Source: Bolinopsis microptera (Eukaryota; Ctenophora; Tentaculata; Lobata; Bolinopsidae). Taken from it: a stretch of DNA of 64,000 nucleotides. The translations under genes were made by a program, and so were the position numbers. This document shows positions 11,751 through 25,414 of the stretch, piece by piece. The notes under the pieces are model-generated. The model did not search any database. It was given only the letters and a program-made list of their open reading frames with translations, and had not been told where the DNA came from. Location: positions 5,721,675 through 5,785,674 of the forward strand of contig NC_087078.1 of the NCBI RefSeq assembly GCF_026151205.1. Direction: 5' to 3'. Each line of letters starts with the position of its first letter. Position 1 is the first letter of the stretch.

Positions 11751-14700
11751 ATGAAAGTGGAAAAGTTGGTTTGGACGGTCCTGGCATTGCTTTTAATGTG
11801 TGGTAAGTTGTGTCACGTGCCTAGTTGTGTTTAGTGTCTAATATTTAAAAAATTAAAGTCAATACTATGGGATATAATCCGTATCTCTACTGCTAAGTGA
11901 GATTAATTATCGCTGTTCAGGTATTTTAAAACTAGCATACTCTACTATTTACATATTATATAATTTTGATATTTAAGGTGAAGAGGTAAAAGCAGCAGCC
12001 ACTGTTGAAATGTCATCAATCAATGTACGCAATAAGGACCCTAACAACGCAATTGATGGTGACGTGAAAACTTACGTTCACTCCATGGACGTGGACAATG
12101 ATAACTTTGAATCTTTCCCAACACTCAACATTACATTCTCGTAAGATCATTGAACCCACTGTCATAAGAATCGAAGTTTGTCGTCAAGCTTTATTATCGA
12201 TCAAATTAATTAAGGGGGGGGGGGGGGGGGGGGGGGGGGGGTTCACCCTCATTTTTTTGTGAAACTTGGTTTCAAGATAGCCAATTGACCAACAAACTAG
12301 GACCGGTGACCGAACTTGGCGGCCAAATTCTGAAAAATGCCCGGCAAATTTCAGAATTTGGCCGGCAAATTTTTTTAAAGGCCTAACTCAAAATTCCATA
12401 TTAAAACTTAAGGTCGAAATGCGATTCTACGTTGATTCTGAAAATTTCATGTAAAAATATTGAAACCCTATTGAGTTCTATTGTTTTGAACGAAATCAGT
12501 TTCACAAATATCGCGAACTGAGATATGGGCGATTTTGTTCATTTTTTGCGATTAATTGAACACAGAATCCACAGTTAGGTAGATACTGAGCTGATAATCA
12601 TAGAGAATGTGTAGTATAGGCTTACCTTCCATATAAAGTTGATTTCATTCAAAAATATTGATATTTGACTAATTTATGGGCCAAAATTGACCAAATTTGG
12701 TACGTATGCCCAAATATGGGCATATGGTTTTTGGCTCATAACTCAGTCAATTTTTGTCCAATCTTGATGAAAATTCATATACGAGTTCAGGGGACCACTA
12801 GCTATAAGTAGAGCACCTGAAATCTGGGTTTTGGGCAAGTTCAGGGTATTTGGCTAAATTGGGCCTAATTTGGACCAAATATGGGCGTGGCTGCCCCGCG
12901 GGCACCGTTTGGCGGTTGGGGTCCGGGACCCCCTCAAAAGTTCGGTCACCGGTTTTAGTTTGTTGGTCAACTGCTATCTCGAAACCAAGTTTCACAAAAA
13001 AATCAGGGTGAACCCCCCCTTAAAATGTCGACGAACAAATAGGATGCATTTTCCGGTAATTTGTTAACACTGCCTTATTTTCCTTAAAAATCGCAGTGCA
13101 AGCAGGCGGGTTACGACAGTTACCCTCTACTTTTATCGTTACGATGACTGGTGTAAAAATGAGATTGCTAAATGTTTAGCCACCTGGAAGCGACTTCACG
13201 GGATTAAGGTATCAATCGGCATTGCTGAACAGGGAGAGTCATCATTAATTGGTTAGTTTAATAGTATTATGATACAACTAGTGTAACCCGTGCCTACGGC
13301 CGGGACTTCACTATCCCAGTTGAAATGAACCCGCCTAATATTATATTCAAAGACACGCGTTACATTTTCGTAGTTAAAACAGTGGGAAAGTATGACCTCG
13401 CTCAGTCCAAAGAGACCGCAATTTAATTCTGAGTGTCCCTGTATATAATAGCAATACTTGATAGGCAATCTTGAAGTACACTGCCAAATTACCTAATTAT
13501 ATAGCAAATATGTTATGAGGTGAGAGAGAGCGAGAGAGGGAGAAAATGTGAGCCATTTTATGTCACATTTGTGGTACAAAACCATCAATTAAACCACTTA
13601 CCACCGGCCGATTTAAAACACCTTAATCATTTGGCTTCCTCATGGTTTTTTCGGCACTATACCGAAGAAACCAGCCCGCAACTCTTACCGTTTTCTTGAT
13701 TAAGCAGCTCGGGAATTACACACGCACACACACACACAGACAGAAACACAGACACACACACATTCTGAGATAATTGTTTAAGATGGATAAGTTTGTTCAA
13801 CATGAGCATTGAATAGTAATACACCACTGACGTCACAAAATTTGAGCTAGTTCAGACGAAAAGTTTGAACCATAAGTCACTTAGATAAAAACGATGTTAT
13901 TACCGCTAAAATTGAGTTCTTTCTCTCTTATCAGAGTGTGGAACTGCCCCTGAGTACACACTACCAGACATCACCATCGCAACAGAACCAGCGCCTATAG
14001 AACAAACACTTACCTGCACTGACACTATAATAGGGAACTGGATTGTGGTACAGCAAACGAGGAAAGACGAGGTCCTACAGTTCTCAGAGATATCCATCGC
14101 TAATGAAGGTGAGAAAACTATATTTTATAGTATAAATATTAAACCATCTTACCACACAACAAGTGTACTCATTTTTAATCTCCACGCAGGAATATGGTTT
14201 TTGGGAATTCTTGTAGATATGAAACTTACAACTTTATATGACTCACACTTACAACATATTATTAGGTAACATCTCATATTATGTAACATCCCATATTAGA
14301 TAACATCCCATATAAGGTATTATTTTGCGGAGAAACCTTTATCTTAACAATATCAAACTCTTTTGTAACGCTTCGAAGAATTCCATAGTTTGAAATTTTG
14401 CTGTTTCAGACCTAGAGGCCCCGTCGCTCGGGACAATGATGGCCTACAAATGGGACAACTGTCCACTGGTGATACGAAATCTCAAACTACAGCTGTTATC
14501 AGTATCAAAGCAAATGTAGACCCAGTTTCATCACTTCTTCCTGAATACAAAGGAATGACAATCAGTCTGACAATTCGACTTCCTGATAATGTCGTGGAAA
14601 TAGAAAACCATTACACTTCCGAGACTGCCGATATGGACCTCAGTAACATTTCATCAAATAGGAGGTGGGTCCTTTACAAACTGAACCGGAAACTGGTCAT

Positions 14701-17700
14701 AACATGCGGAGGAGAGAAGGTCTGGGAGATGGATTACATAAAGCTGTTTGATAGAAAATATGATGGAACAGTGTTCAGTCAGAGGAGTATGAGGGCGTGG
14801 AGTAAAAAGGTGGTGGAGATCATGTTCACTGAGCAGCACACGACTGGACTATCTTATCAGAGATCAGGTAGAATATGAACATTGAGCAAACATATCATCA
14901 TGAAAATTGTCTCTTAAAGTTATAATTTGGTTTTCTGTTCACCTCCACCTAATAATTGTATAAATCTATTTCAGGATCCTGCTACAAAGGTTATTTCATG
15001 AGCAGGGAAGTAGGTTGTGTGGAATGTCCCCGGAACACATACAGCAAGAGTGGGGCTATGTCTTGTACACCGTGTCCTGATTACAAGCTGTCACCCTCAG
15101 GCTCTGAGAGTGAAGCTAGCTGCTCTTCATCAGGTCTGGTTTATTATTGGGTGGGTTTTCAGATTTCAGAAAAACATGCAGATATAGAATGAGGCTCTAA
15201 TCAAGGAAGTCTTGGTTAAGCGTAAAATCTAAATCTCCCAGGTTACAATCTACCTATCCAGACAGTTTTGGTCCACGACTATTATCCTCAAGCTAATCCT
15301 GCCAACGACACGCACAAACCTTCGCTCATGTTTGACGAAAATCCAGCCACTTTCTATTCATCTAGATACGATAGCCAAGGCCCTTGGGTGGAATTATACT
15401 TTGGCACCAAATTTACTATCTCCAAAATAATTTTCATTCCAAGATACGACTACTATCTGAATAAAAACGAAAACACGATATTCTCCATCCTCAAAGAAAA
15501 CGGAGATATAGAAGACTGCGGAACTTTAACCGGAACAGACACGCAGACTAAAACAGTGGAAGCTCAAACCTACGAGATGTCTTGTGCGAACAACGAGGGA
15601 GTAGGACTGAAGGTGTGGAAAAAGACAGGGGGTACTTGGTGTGCTGCAGAGATCACTGTATCTTACTCAAATCGTTAGTATTAAATATTAATCATTTTAA
15701 TAATCCAGAGAGCATTACAAATTGTAATTTAAATATTGCTATAAGTTATGACACGTGTATACTCTCTGAACCATAGGATACCCAAATATATTGCATTTAA
15801 GAACAATAAAACTCAAATAAAATACATCACAATTTCAGCTGAATGCACAGGACTTCGACCCTGAACATGATAAGCTATCAACTACCACTCAGTTTCCAGT
15901 TCCTCCAGGAACTGAGGTTGAAGTATCATGTAAACCTGGTTACGTAGAAATGTCAGGGAAGATAACATGTTTGGAGGGAACAAGATTCTCCCAAGAATAT
16001 CCCATAACTTGCGAAAGTAAGTATGTTAATCAAACAGGTGTTTTGAGGTAATTTTCGCGCGCAATATGATGCCATAATTAGGAGGTAACGCCATTATTTA
16101 CCCGCTTAAATACCAAAAACTATAACAATAACTTAGATATCTTGTTATTTATATTACCTAAAGTAAGTATTTCCATTCTCAAAGTAATGAGGTCTTTTAT
16201 AAATCAATTGAAAGATAAAGGTACCAAGAAGTCTAGTTTTTTGGCTTTCCATTGTATAGAAACGCCAAGTAGCCCAAGTTAGATGATGAAGTCCGGTTCC
16301 CCACTCCTGTTGATAGCCAAACACCTCGACGTTCACACATTACGTAATCGATATTTTGGCAATTTTTACCCCCCCCCCTCCGTAATCAACCGTAATCAAG
16401 ACCGAACCCCCCCCCCCCCCCCTATATTACGTAGTTAAGGTATGACCCCCCCCCCCCCCCGTAATCAAACATGTTCATGTTAAGCCATTTATTTATTAAA
16501 AGCTATCACAACGGATTAATGAATCAAATAATCGCAAAGCACTTACTAAACGAAAATTGGTTTAAAAAACGAAAATTTTGATTACATAATTAACGAAAAT
16601 TGTCCAATCGGTATTTCGAAAATCTGTAAAAAATTAAAATTTTGATTACGTAATCAACGACCAAAACCCTCCCCCCCCCCCCCCGTAATCAACCGTAATC
16701 GTTTGAAACCCCCCCTCGGCTAATTACGTAATATGTGAACGACCCCAAAATAAAACCAACTCAAATTCATTGTTAATAAAATTCAAAGAGTTGAAATAAA
16801 ATTCAAAGAGTTGAAATAAATGGGACTTTTTCTGATTTTCAGAAACCACCCCCCCTCCCCCTGTCCGGATTTGTCCACTCCTGTTGATAGCCAAACACTT
16901 CGACATGGCCCCAGACTGTCCAAGGCATTAAGAAAAATAAATCCGAACTCGACAGAAACGAGATCAACTTCAGCTTCCCCTCTTCCCGTAGGATATGTCT
17001 CCGCCTTCCTACTTCATTATAGTAAAGTTGCTGTTTACTGTTTCCACCCAGTATCAGAGCTTCTTAAAAACTGTCCTTGCAATGAAATAACGAGTTGTAA
17101 TAAAATTGAAATCATCTCTACTCTCCAGCCTTCAGTTCTTTTCAAGCATTTCAACAAGAATACTGTTCCTTGCTCTCCCAACCCGTTGAATGTATGTACA
17201 TTTCATGAAACTTTTGGTTTTTTGGTATTTTGTTCAGGCTTTTTAAGATCCTTAACGCGATTGTTCCCAGTGTTAACATAAAGATTAACGGAACTGTACC
17301 TGTCTGTGGTTTCCGTGTATATAGGCTGCTGAATACGCACGCACCCGCGCCCGCGCCCGCACCCACGCACGCACGCACCCGCACCCGCACGCATGCACGC
17401 ACGCACATCAGTAACTGATAAGAGAGCGCTAATCGCAACGAACAAAGGAGGTCCTGTACTGAAAGGAGGCTCTAAGAGGCAACTAGGAAATTCTCACCAT
17501 TGTTTCAGTTGTCTGGCGGTGTTTAATGAGAAGCACCTGATATAGTATTAGCCGCTAGAGTAGTGTAGAGAATAATCGCAAGTTTTACCGTTTGCCTTTG
17601 CTTTAGCTTTAATAGCTCTCCAATGATAAACCATCGGGTTTAAGCAAATATCTAACTCTAAAAAGAGTTGTCAGTACCATGTACATTGTACACCTTACCG

Positions 17701-18791
17701 ATCTTGATAAACTTAAAAAACTAAAAGATACTTTTTCTTCACACACATTCTAATAATTGATTATCTTATGCAAGCAAGCATTCTTTTGCCTACCTAAACT
17801 CGACATAATATGATGGGAGGAGCTAGACGGGACATCTTCCCTCATCTTATCATTCTCTTCATAATGATAAATGATGTAGACAATACAGGTAAAAGTTTGG
17901 AAGAACTTTGCTTGGTTGATTTCAGCTTGACACAGCTGTAATAACACTGAATGAAACAAAATATGCACTCTGAAGTTTAATTCTGTAGTGCTCACTCTCA
18001 AAAATATATTCAAAAACTTTTCAGCAAAAATTGAACCCGCATCAGTGTCCCAAATTAGCACTTACGGAAACAACAAAGCGGAACGTGCTATCGACGGTAA
18101 TGTGACAACAAATTCTGAAACAACTGGGTATTCATGGAACGCTGAATTGTGGTTTAAAATGCAGTTCGATGCTTTCCTATTCTTTTCTGAAGTGGTCATC
18201 ATCCAGTCTCATCTCGATTGGAATGCTGCTCGTATGGAGGACGCGAAGATATTTGTAGTCAACACAGATACAGGAATTACCAATCTCTGTGGAGTTCTCA
18301 AAGTGGGCCCTGTAAAGACTATAGAGGGACAAACGTATCACATTCCTTGTCATATGAAGTGTGGAAATGAAGTGAAGGTGACGCTGCGACATGACAAGGG
18401 AAGCTATAGCAGAGATGCGGCTATTCACATGAGAGAAATATCGGCATTTGCTACAGGTATATCAGCGACATAAAATTTTTGAGGTATATTCAACGGATTA
18501 TAATTAACAATTATAATAAAAATTGGTTTCCAGACTCCTTCAAAAACTTACTATTTGCTAATAGTCAGATAATACACACAATTTCAGTTGGATGCACAGG
18601 ACTTCATCCTGAACTTCACCCTGAACACGATAAGCTATCAACTACCACCCAGTTCCCAGTTCCTCCAGGAACTGAGGTTGAAGTATCGTGTAAACCTGGT
18701 TACCTACAAATATCAGGGAACATGATGGTTATAACATGCGCCCAGGAAACATGGTTCTACCCAGATAATCCAATTACCTGCACAGCCACAG
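11751..18791 (+). CDS. Multidomain F5/8C - Cys-rich - F5/8C - sushi - F5/8C - sushi protein, copy B (two frameshifts)
   Basis: Exons: 11751-11802 (signal peptide MKVEKLVWTVLALLLMCG), 11978-12140, 13097-13251, 13935-14108 (together F5/8C 1), 14410-14867 (unnamed module), 14975-15133 (ephrin-receptor-like Cys module), 15242-15673 (F5/8C 2), 15839-16016 (sushi 1), 18025-18456 (F5/8C 3, AKIEPASVSQISTYGNNKAE) and 18588-18791 (sushi 2). All junctions are GT-AG and, apart from two errors, in phase. Both late F5/8C exons are exactly 432 nt, a sign of module duplication. Exon 14410-14867 is one base short near 14480 (a downstream acceptor in actaCAG could bypass it). Exon 15839-16016 is one base long near 15860. 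The protein would be secreted or membrane-bound and bind carbohydrate or complement-like partners. The end of the gene beyond 18791 was not found; read-through stops at 18836. Confidence 0.78.
12214..13019. mobile_element. 806-bp TTAA-flanked MITE with G-tract ends, in an intron of copy B
   Basis: The left end is a run of about 28 G followed by TTCACCCTCATTTTTTTGTG. The right end is the inverse, finishing AACCCCCCC. TTAA flanks at 12210-12213 and 13020-13023. It lies between the two halves of F5/8C domain 1. There is no coding frame. Confidence 0.85.
13281..13925. repeat. Dispersed repeat family (GTGCCTACGGC...), intron copy in gene B
   Basis: It begins near GTGTAACCCGTGCCTACGGC and contains a GAGAGAGAGCG tract, CCATTTTATGTCACATTTG and a CTTACCGTTTTCTTGATTAA block. 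Related copies lie at about 61-265 (same intron of copy A, shortened), about 27165-27790, and inverted at about 61430-61735. Presence at the same intron in A and B means the insertion predates the gene duplication. Confidence 0.75.
16330..16739. mobile_element. 410-bp MITE with GTTCACA-ATTACGTAAT inverted ends
   Basis: The ends GTTCACACATTACGTAATCG and its imperfect inverse CTAATTACGTAATATGTGAAC bound a segment with several C tracts and repeated CCGTAATCAA. GAC flanks both sides. The equivalent site downstream of copy A (about 6345) lacks the block, so it inserted after the duplication. Confidence 0.75.
16740..18024. other. Long intron of copy B
   Basis: Holds AATTCAAAGAGTTGAAATAA repeats (16780-16820), C tracts and a GC-rich alternating CGCACG/CCCGCG tract at 17336-17406. 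No exon or RNA gene was seen. Confidence 0.5.
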
Positions 18792-18892
18792 GTAATGGGT
18801 TGAGACACAGTTTTAAAGCTGTGGAGGTAACATTTTAAGCAGCACCCGAATTTGACCAGAAACAGAAACAAAAAACTCTCTCAAACTTCACC

Positions 18893-19013
18893 TTCCCCTT
18901 TACTCCCCTGTCCCTCTAAATCCCCCTCTCCCTCCCCTTGCTCCCTTGTCCCTCTAAATCCCCCTATCCCTCCCCTTGCTCCCTTGTCCCTCTAAATCCC
19001 CCTCTCTAGTCTC
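18893..19013. repeat. CT-rich tandem repeat, unit about 50 bp
   Basis: Three imperfect copies of a pyrimidine-rich unit containing CCCTTGTCCCTCTAAATCCC, just downstream of the last recognised exon of copy B. Confidence 0.8.
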
Positions 19014-20459
19014 CCTCACCATAACTTAGATATCTAAAAATAAACAGATGCCAGGCGGCCTGAAAATTGAACCAAATAACAAACAGAAAAGTACAATTGG
19101 TAAAGGCCTATAGACAAATGGCGAACAGTCACAACAGTACACAAATACCTTGTTACGTCTTGTTAGTTGACATGAAACGTGCTTTTCAAACACTCTACAA
19201 TGGTTCCATGTCACGTGATTTGGCATCTTAGCTCTCTCAACGGTCCAGGAGATGTAACCTTGACAAATTTATTTCATTAATCTTGTTCCACAATAACTAA
19301 TGATAAAACCAAGAAATAAACGGCAGCATCATCTTCGTATACACAACACTCGACAGTCGACACTGATCCAAACTTAAAGCAACATTGAAGAAAACTCACC
19401 GTGTCTTTACCAGAAGAGCTTCTAGCAGAGAATGACATGTTACACCTGCTCAAAGTTAGAATGTTAGAAAATATGTCCAAATTTAGAAACATATCGAACA
19501 AAATAAAGCGGCAACGATCTGCGAAGCATGCTTTGCTATTGCTAGTTTTCGTGATAAAATATTAACTTTCTTTCATAAAAATATCCGCGCGCCTTCCAAA
19601 AAAGTACTGAATTTGCCAAAATGTTACAAGCATCGTGTGATAGCGTGATACTTTAGGCGCAAAGTACGCATTAAGTAGTCACATCAACAAATATTGCAAG
19701 CAGGAAAAATGTGCTTTTAAAGCCAAAAGAAACACACAACAATATCAAACTAATATTCAAATCAATAATTAAACGCAAACACTGGATGCTATTATGTGTA
19801 ATGAAAACATTCTCTAATATAATCTGTTTCTTAAGCGACAGCTCAACTAATGCTACCATAATTTTACAAACAAGAATCTTTATAAGATACAAAAGATGCA
19901 GAAAAATTCGATTGGTTTTTATGGAAAGAGGGAACGTGAACCTATCATTCCTTACCCCAAAAAGCTCCAATTTCTACATGTTAGGTTCAGATTAAAACCT
20001 CAATAATTAATATAAGTACCACAATTGGTAAATTTAACGTCTTCTATACGCAACAACTGTACATTATAATAGTAAATACTTCAAATAACTTCAACATGGA
20101 AATTCCTATAAAGACATTCGTATACAAAAGTTTCCTCAAATTAAAACACTCAAATTCCTAAGCTACAACATACGTTATAAGAAATACGTAAATCCTAGCA
20201 TACATTTCAACAATTATTGTATTCCTATTTCCTAACCATGCTATGTATTCTATCACTATACTACTATATAACACTCTTATACTAATTCTAACACTCTAAT
20301 ACTTTAACATAAAACTATTCCTAAATTACTGACAGAACTGTAAAATAATATTCGGGTCGGATCAAGCGGGTCACGGCTTAAAATTTGCTGTCATTCTTGA
20401 TTCAGACAGTCCCTAAATGTAAGCGATACTGCCGAATAGCACATTTAAAGGTGACAGAG
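19014..20459. other. Intergenic, copy B to FOXRED1
   Basis: AT-rich. The only hint of a gene is a minus-strand ATG with 13 codons (MSFSARSSSGKDT) ending at a GTGAGT donor, 19438 down to 19400. It could be a first exon, but no partner was found. 20050-20340 is low-complexity. Confidence 0.4.
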
Positions 20460-23400
20460 TTAATAAATGTTCCGTTCCATGTAAGGTCTGTTCTCGACGA
20501 CCCGGTCTAAAGACAGATTACTGATGTCTAAGTGGGGTTGAACACCGCACATAATCTCAGCTAAACACTGCCCTGCTGCGGGGGACTGTTGTATACCTGG
20601 GTTAAGGGAGGCTTTAATATTTAGGAGCAGCTTTTAATTAAGATGGAGCTCATTTAGAAGTTTGGGAGTACATGAATGTTGTTCGGGGTGCAGACTTACA
20701 ATAATTATAATCATAATTCATAACATAATCATTTACGGTGCTGAAAAGTCGGCATTCTTTCACAGTACACATGTTTGAAACATTTTTAATTAAACGATAA
20801 AACCTCGTGGTTTTCACGTGGTTTTCACGTGGTTGTCACGTGGTTGTCACGTGGTTGTCACGTGGTTGTCACGTGATATGCCCTCACCGTGTCCGGAGAA
20901 GCCGTTTATAAAGTAATGGTCAGGTATTGCAGGGTGAGGTCCAATGAGAGCGTTCTGATCCAGTGTGTTATACTCGTAGTACCCGACCCAACCCCCTGTC
21001 ATTAGGTAAGATTAGTTATTACTTACATTATAATTAGTAATTACTTACATTATAATCATTCACATTGTAATAAGTAATCATTCATATTACGGTAATTAGC
21101 TAATTGAAATAATCATGTGGAGTTTAATAACCGATATCTAAAATTATCTTTGTATTGTTGAAAAGCAATATCAAAGAGAAGGGATATATTTATTTTGATA
21201 TTGTAATGTCAGCTCCTGCAAATTAAATGCTGCCTCACGAGTCACGAACTCGTAGCCACCTCAACACAATCTGAGGAGGGGGGGGGGGTACCTTGGTTCT
21301 CAGGACATCAATCACTACAGGATACAAGAATACCAAGATTAAAACAACTATATTTTACCTAGTATCTTGGTGGCCTCGAAAGCAGGAATACGATACGCTA
21401 AATTCTCCCAGATATCCTCAATAAAGTTAGCGTCGTCAACATCGCCGAAGTCTTTCAGCTCCTGTAAGTGTAACGATACAAGAGTCAAGTATTGACTGTA
21501 CAAACTTGCAAGTACATTCAACTTTGATGAATCGTGTTGTGTTTCATAATAATCATTGAGAAATAATATATTTAAGGACTGATCACTTAATCGAATTTTG
21601 AAGGAATAATTATGTAACCAAGCGTCAATTTACTAAAACAATGACTACAAAGTGACAGCAATTAAAGACAGGACAATGACCTCCTCATCGTCAACAAATG
21701 TTCCAGCGGAGGACTTGACGATATAGTTGGGACCCTCAGATCGTATCACAGTTTTCAGAGGACACAGTGTTAGGGGCAGGTCTGATGGTCCTTCTGAAGA
21801 CAAAGTGAGATTTTAATAACGGCAGTTTACTGTTACATTTTAACTTCTCACAATTCAGTATCGCCTTCTTTAGGAAATCCAATTGCACACCATTAAGATC
21901 TAGATATGCATCTATTCTTGATATAATATATTGTTTGATAAGGCATGTGACATTTACAAACCTTTACAAGCGATATTAAAGGTGTAGTGGCGCTGGGGTG
22001 TAACAGGAAGGTTGAACCTAGAGTCTGAAGACAGTGCTGAGTTCAGGAGATTGTTTGTGAACTTAGCATGAATTCCGGTGGAGTTAACAAACTTGCTGTA
22101 GTGGAGAGTCTGGGTCCTGTTTGTCTTTAAATCATGGACCTGTAATTTAGTTCGTCAGCAGATAATATCTCAAAATCTGTAGTTTCAGCTGCCCCAGCGG
22201 GTAGGTTTTTACTAACTCGGATTATCATTTATTTAGTGTTTCATTCACGTGATATACAAACTAACCAGTAAAGACTTGTCAGGATTGAAGCCAGTTACCC
22301 TACAAGTAACAATATCAACCCCCAAACTCTTTATCTTGTTCTTGTAAGCGGAGAGAAGAAGCCATGGATCAAACCAACCCTCGTCCTCGCCACAGTCTGA
22401 ACCTAACACAATGTCTTCAAGGTTGAGGTAGGGGTACTTCTCCTTTAGCTCACTTTGGTTGTACCTGGTGTGGTAGCTTCATGTAATGAAATCAGTTAAC
22501 TTATATATCACTAAATATATCTATCTAGCTGCATAACAAGCGATCAAAAGTGTCATCAATCGATTGTAAAAATGTTAATATTTCTGAACATCCATCATCA
22601 TTAAAATGTAAGTACGTTTCCAACCTGTGAACCTTTACATTAGCTTCCTTCTGTACAGCTATATTGGTCTCCAGACGGTCAGCATCCTCTTCTCTCGCTA
22701 AAAACAGGTAGGAACCGTGTTTATAGTGAATATCAACTACATCCTCATCCCCCGGCACTCCTGTAATTATATTGCATTTAATTATTATAATAATAATATC
22801 CTCTGGTCGGTCCCTAGGGTCAGCTGACTCCGGGCCAGAGATATATTACCGACTGCCAAGGTTTGGTGCCTAGGCAGTCGAGACCTCTTATTGAGACCCG
22901 ATATAATAATAAAGTAATAATAACTAGAAATTTATACATCGCTTTATAGTTTAGTTTATTTTAGTCAAAAAGAACTCAAAACCCATCTAAAGCGACTCAT
23001 AAACATGTACATAAGAACTAAGAATTTTTTGAATATTTATGAAGTATGATTTTTATGAGAAAAATATTATATGAATACATTTTCAAAGATATGATTATAT
23101 GAGTCTTTAGTCTCTTTTTAAACAAGACAATATCGGTCAACATTTAGGAAGAAATAGTCTTGTTCAGTTCGTAGTACAGGTACAGGTCGACTCTTGATGT
23201 CGATGCATTTGGTGATATAGTCTGGATTTAATTATATGTTTGACAATATCATTGTTTAAATAAATAATAATAGAATATACTAAGTAGTAACAATTATAAT
23301 TGACATTGTCAATGACACAAGACATCGTCATCATTTATGATCTTGATCACGGTATCTTATTATTTGAACGGTTGATTAAACATGGAAATGGAAATTATTT

Positions 23401-24021
23401 GACACGAATGGGCTTGTTATACTTATCCAATTAAACGTAATCAGATTACCAATTAATAAAACGGTAATTAACGATAGTCAAATACAAATATGATTGACGT
23501 ACGTAAATGTTGATCAATTTCTTTAATAAACTTGATTGAACTTTGAGAAAGTTTGATATTTTCAGCCAGGCTAAACTGCTGACGAATAGAGGCCCACGAC
23601 AAAGCAGACGCGGATCTCACGTAAGTTGGTTCAGGTTCCAGCACGCATATTCGACTAGGATCTATAAACTTTGTCAAGTTGAAAGCCACCGACATTCCAA
23701 TCACCCCTCCACCTGAAATTTATATTTTGAGATGGAAATTAACAACGTGACAAGTAGCTATAAGGACTAAGATAAATAAACCCTCTAGAAATCTAGCTAC
23801 TCCAAAAAATTCAACTAATCACCTTGGGCGTGAAATAAAACGCTTTTTATTCATGATTATTGAAGTGACGAAAATAAAAGGCTTATCAATCAACTCGAAT
23901 TGAAACAATAATTGATATTGCCTAAGATTCGATGTTATAGAAAATTTTCAGAGAGTGATATTTTCAAGTGCAGGGGAAAGTTACCTGCTATAACAACATC
24001 TTTTACGATTCTTCCTGCCAT
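20460..24021 (-). CDS. FOXRED1: FOXRED1, FAD-dependent oxidoreductase (mitochondrial complex I assembly factor), complete
   Basis: Nine exons on the minus strand: 24021-23985, 23712-23503, 22760-22625, 22464-22266, 22139-21962, 21793-21681, 21461-21359, 20995-20888 and 20596-20460. They sum to 1221 nt (406 codons plus stop), and every intron is GT-AG and in phase. Exons 1 and 2 join into the Rossmann motif [60 protein letters not shown] and the C-terminal [20 protein letters not shown] are DAO-family/FOXRED1 signatures; the last binds FAD. Known role: an FAD enzyme of the mitochondrion needed for complex I assembly. Odd point: the ATG at 24021 has an in-frame TAA 21 nt upstream and starts only 8 residues before the Rossmann strand, so the usual long presequence is missing unless an upstream exon or another start supplies it. 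Confidence 0.94.
20811..20881. repeat. Tandem 11-bp repeat TCACGTGGTTG, about 6 copies, in the last intron of FOXRED1
   Basis: Each unit contains the E-box CACGTG. The array abuts the donor side of the last FOXRED1 intron. Confidence 0.9.
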
Positions 24022-25414
24022 TTTTCCAGGCGAGATAACTTAACTGTGTTATCTGTTAGTGTTTACCATCCTAGTAATGCATTTGTGACGAATATGTTTG
24101 ATTCAATATTGTTACAGTTGGACAAAGATTATAAACAGCGGACCGAATCCTTATCAGACCGAATCCCTATCGCTACTATCACAGTATCACTATCAGTAGG
24201 GATTCAGTCCGCCATACGGACTAGATACCGACTGCTATCAACATTAACTTAATGGCATTTGAGCAAGTGAAACCACAATATATGGTTGCTTCATAAAACT
24301 ATAGGATTAATTTGTTACTTCCTTCCCTGAACTCCCTGAACAAAAACCAGTCATTAATAACCGCAGACCGGTTAAGTGCCATGAAATTAATATAAATGCG
24401 GATTGCGGACATTACTGCTCGGTTTTTGATGACTGGATATTCATTTTACCATATAATGAGTAGTCTCTCCACACAAATTAATCCGCATTGAATGATACTG
24501 TAAGGAGTTGCTTAAGGACGTAAGGGGGAAGTCATGGGGTATTTTGGGGTATTATGGGGACTTCCATAATCCAATCAGGCATTCCCCCCACCATAAGCAG
24601 CAGTTTCGTTGATGATAAGAAGTTATGATAAATCATAACAGATGGCAACAAAAATGCAACAAATTTGATGTCTTTGCGAAATTGTCTTATATATATATAT
24701 TATTATTATATATTTATCACAATTATCTGATATTGGTAAACTTTTATAAGAATGATTTGAACATTCTCGTAGTATTAAAAAGTACAATCAAAATTGCACA
24801 TTAAAACGTTTAAAAGAGTTTAAAAGTTTAAAAATCTGGGGCCTGCGGGTAACAGCCAGCCGAACTAAAGACGAGCGCTCCTGAGTCCTGGTATAATAAT
24901 TAATATATACCACTTTCTACATGATCTGTGATGGCGAGTTCTCGAAAATGTTATACCATGAAGCTACCGTCTTCTGACTTAGACAAAGAAGTGTGATGTT
25001 AGTGAATATCAACTTGTATCAGAGTCTATTCCACAGAAACGTAGGGAATGTCTTCGAATACCCCAGCAAATACATCAAATACTTCCTTGTTGGTATACTC
25101 ATCTGTGATAATTTTACCCACATCTTGTTGAGTATAACAAGATATAATATAAATATATACTCCGCGTTATCTACAAGATGTTTTATAATGTTAAATGTTA
25201 GAGAACACGACGCAAATAACAGGTTGGTCCTGTCATGTGATTTATGAAGGAGACATTCTCTCAGCTCCTTCTACGGTGAGCTACTCCCTCTCCTTGCTAA
25301 ATGACAACACATTTATATATACTATTCTATATATTAATTAATACTATTAATTATGCAATGTCCAAAATTTTAATTACTATATTGAATTTCATAGACTAAT
25401 TTGAAAATTGGCAA
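24022..25414. other. Between FOXRED1 and the RecQ fragment
   Basis: This includes the FOXRED1 promoter side; no TATA box was assigned. Near 24140-24220 there are short inverted GGACCGAATCC / GGATTCAGTCC-like blocks. On the minus strand, 25130 down to 25026, an open stretch NKEVFDVFAGVFEDIPYVSV ends in a stop and is preceded by AG acceptors. It may be another terminal exon, possibly of the RecQ-like gene. Confidence 0.35.
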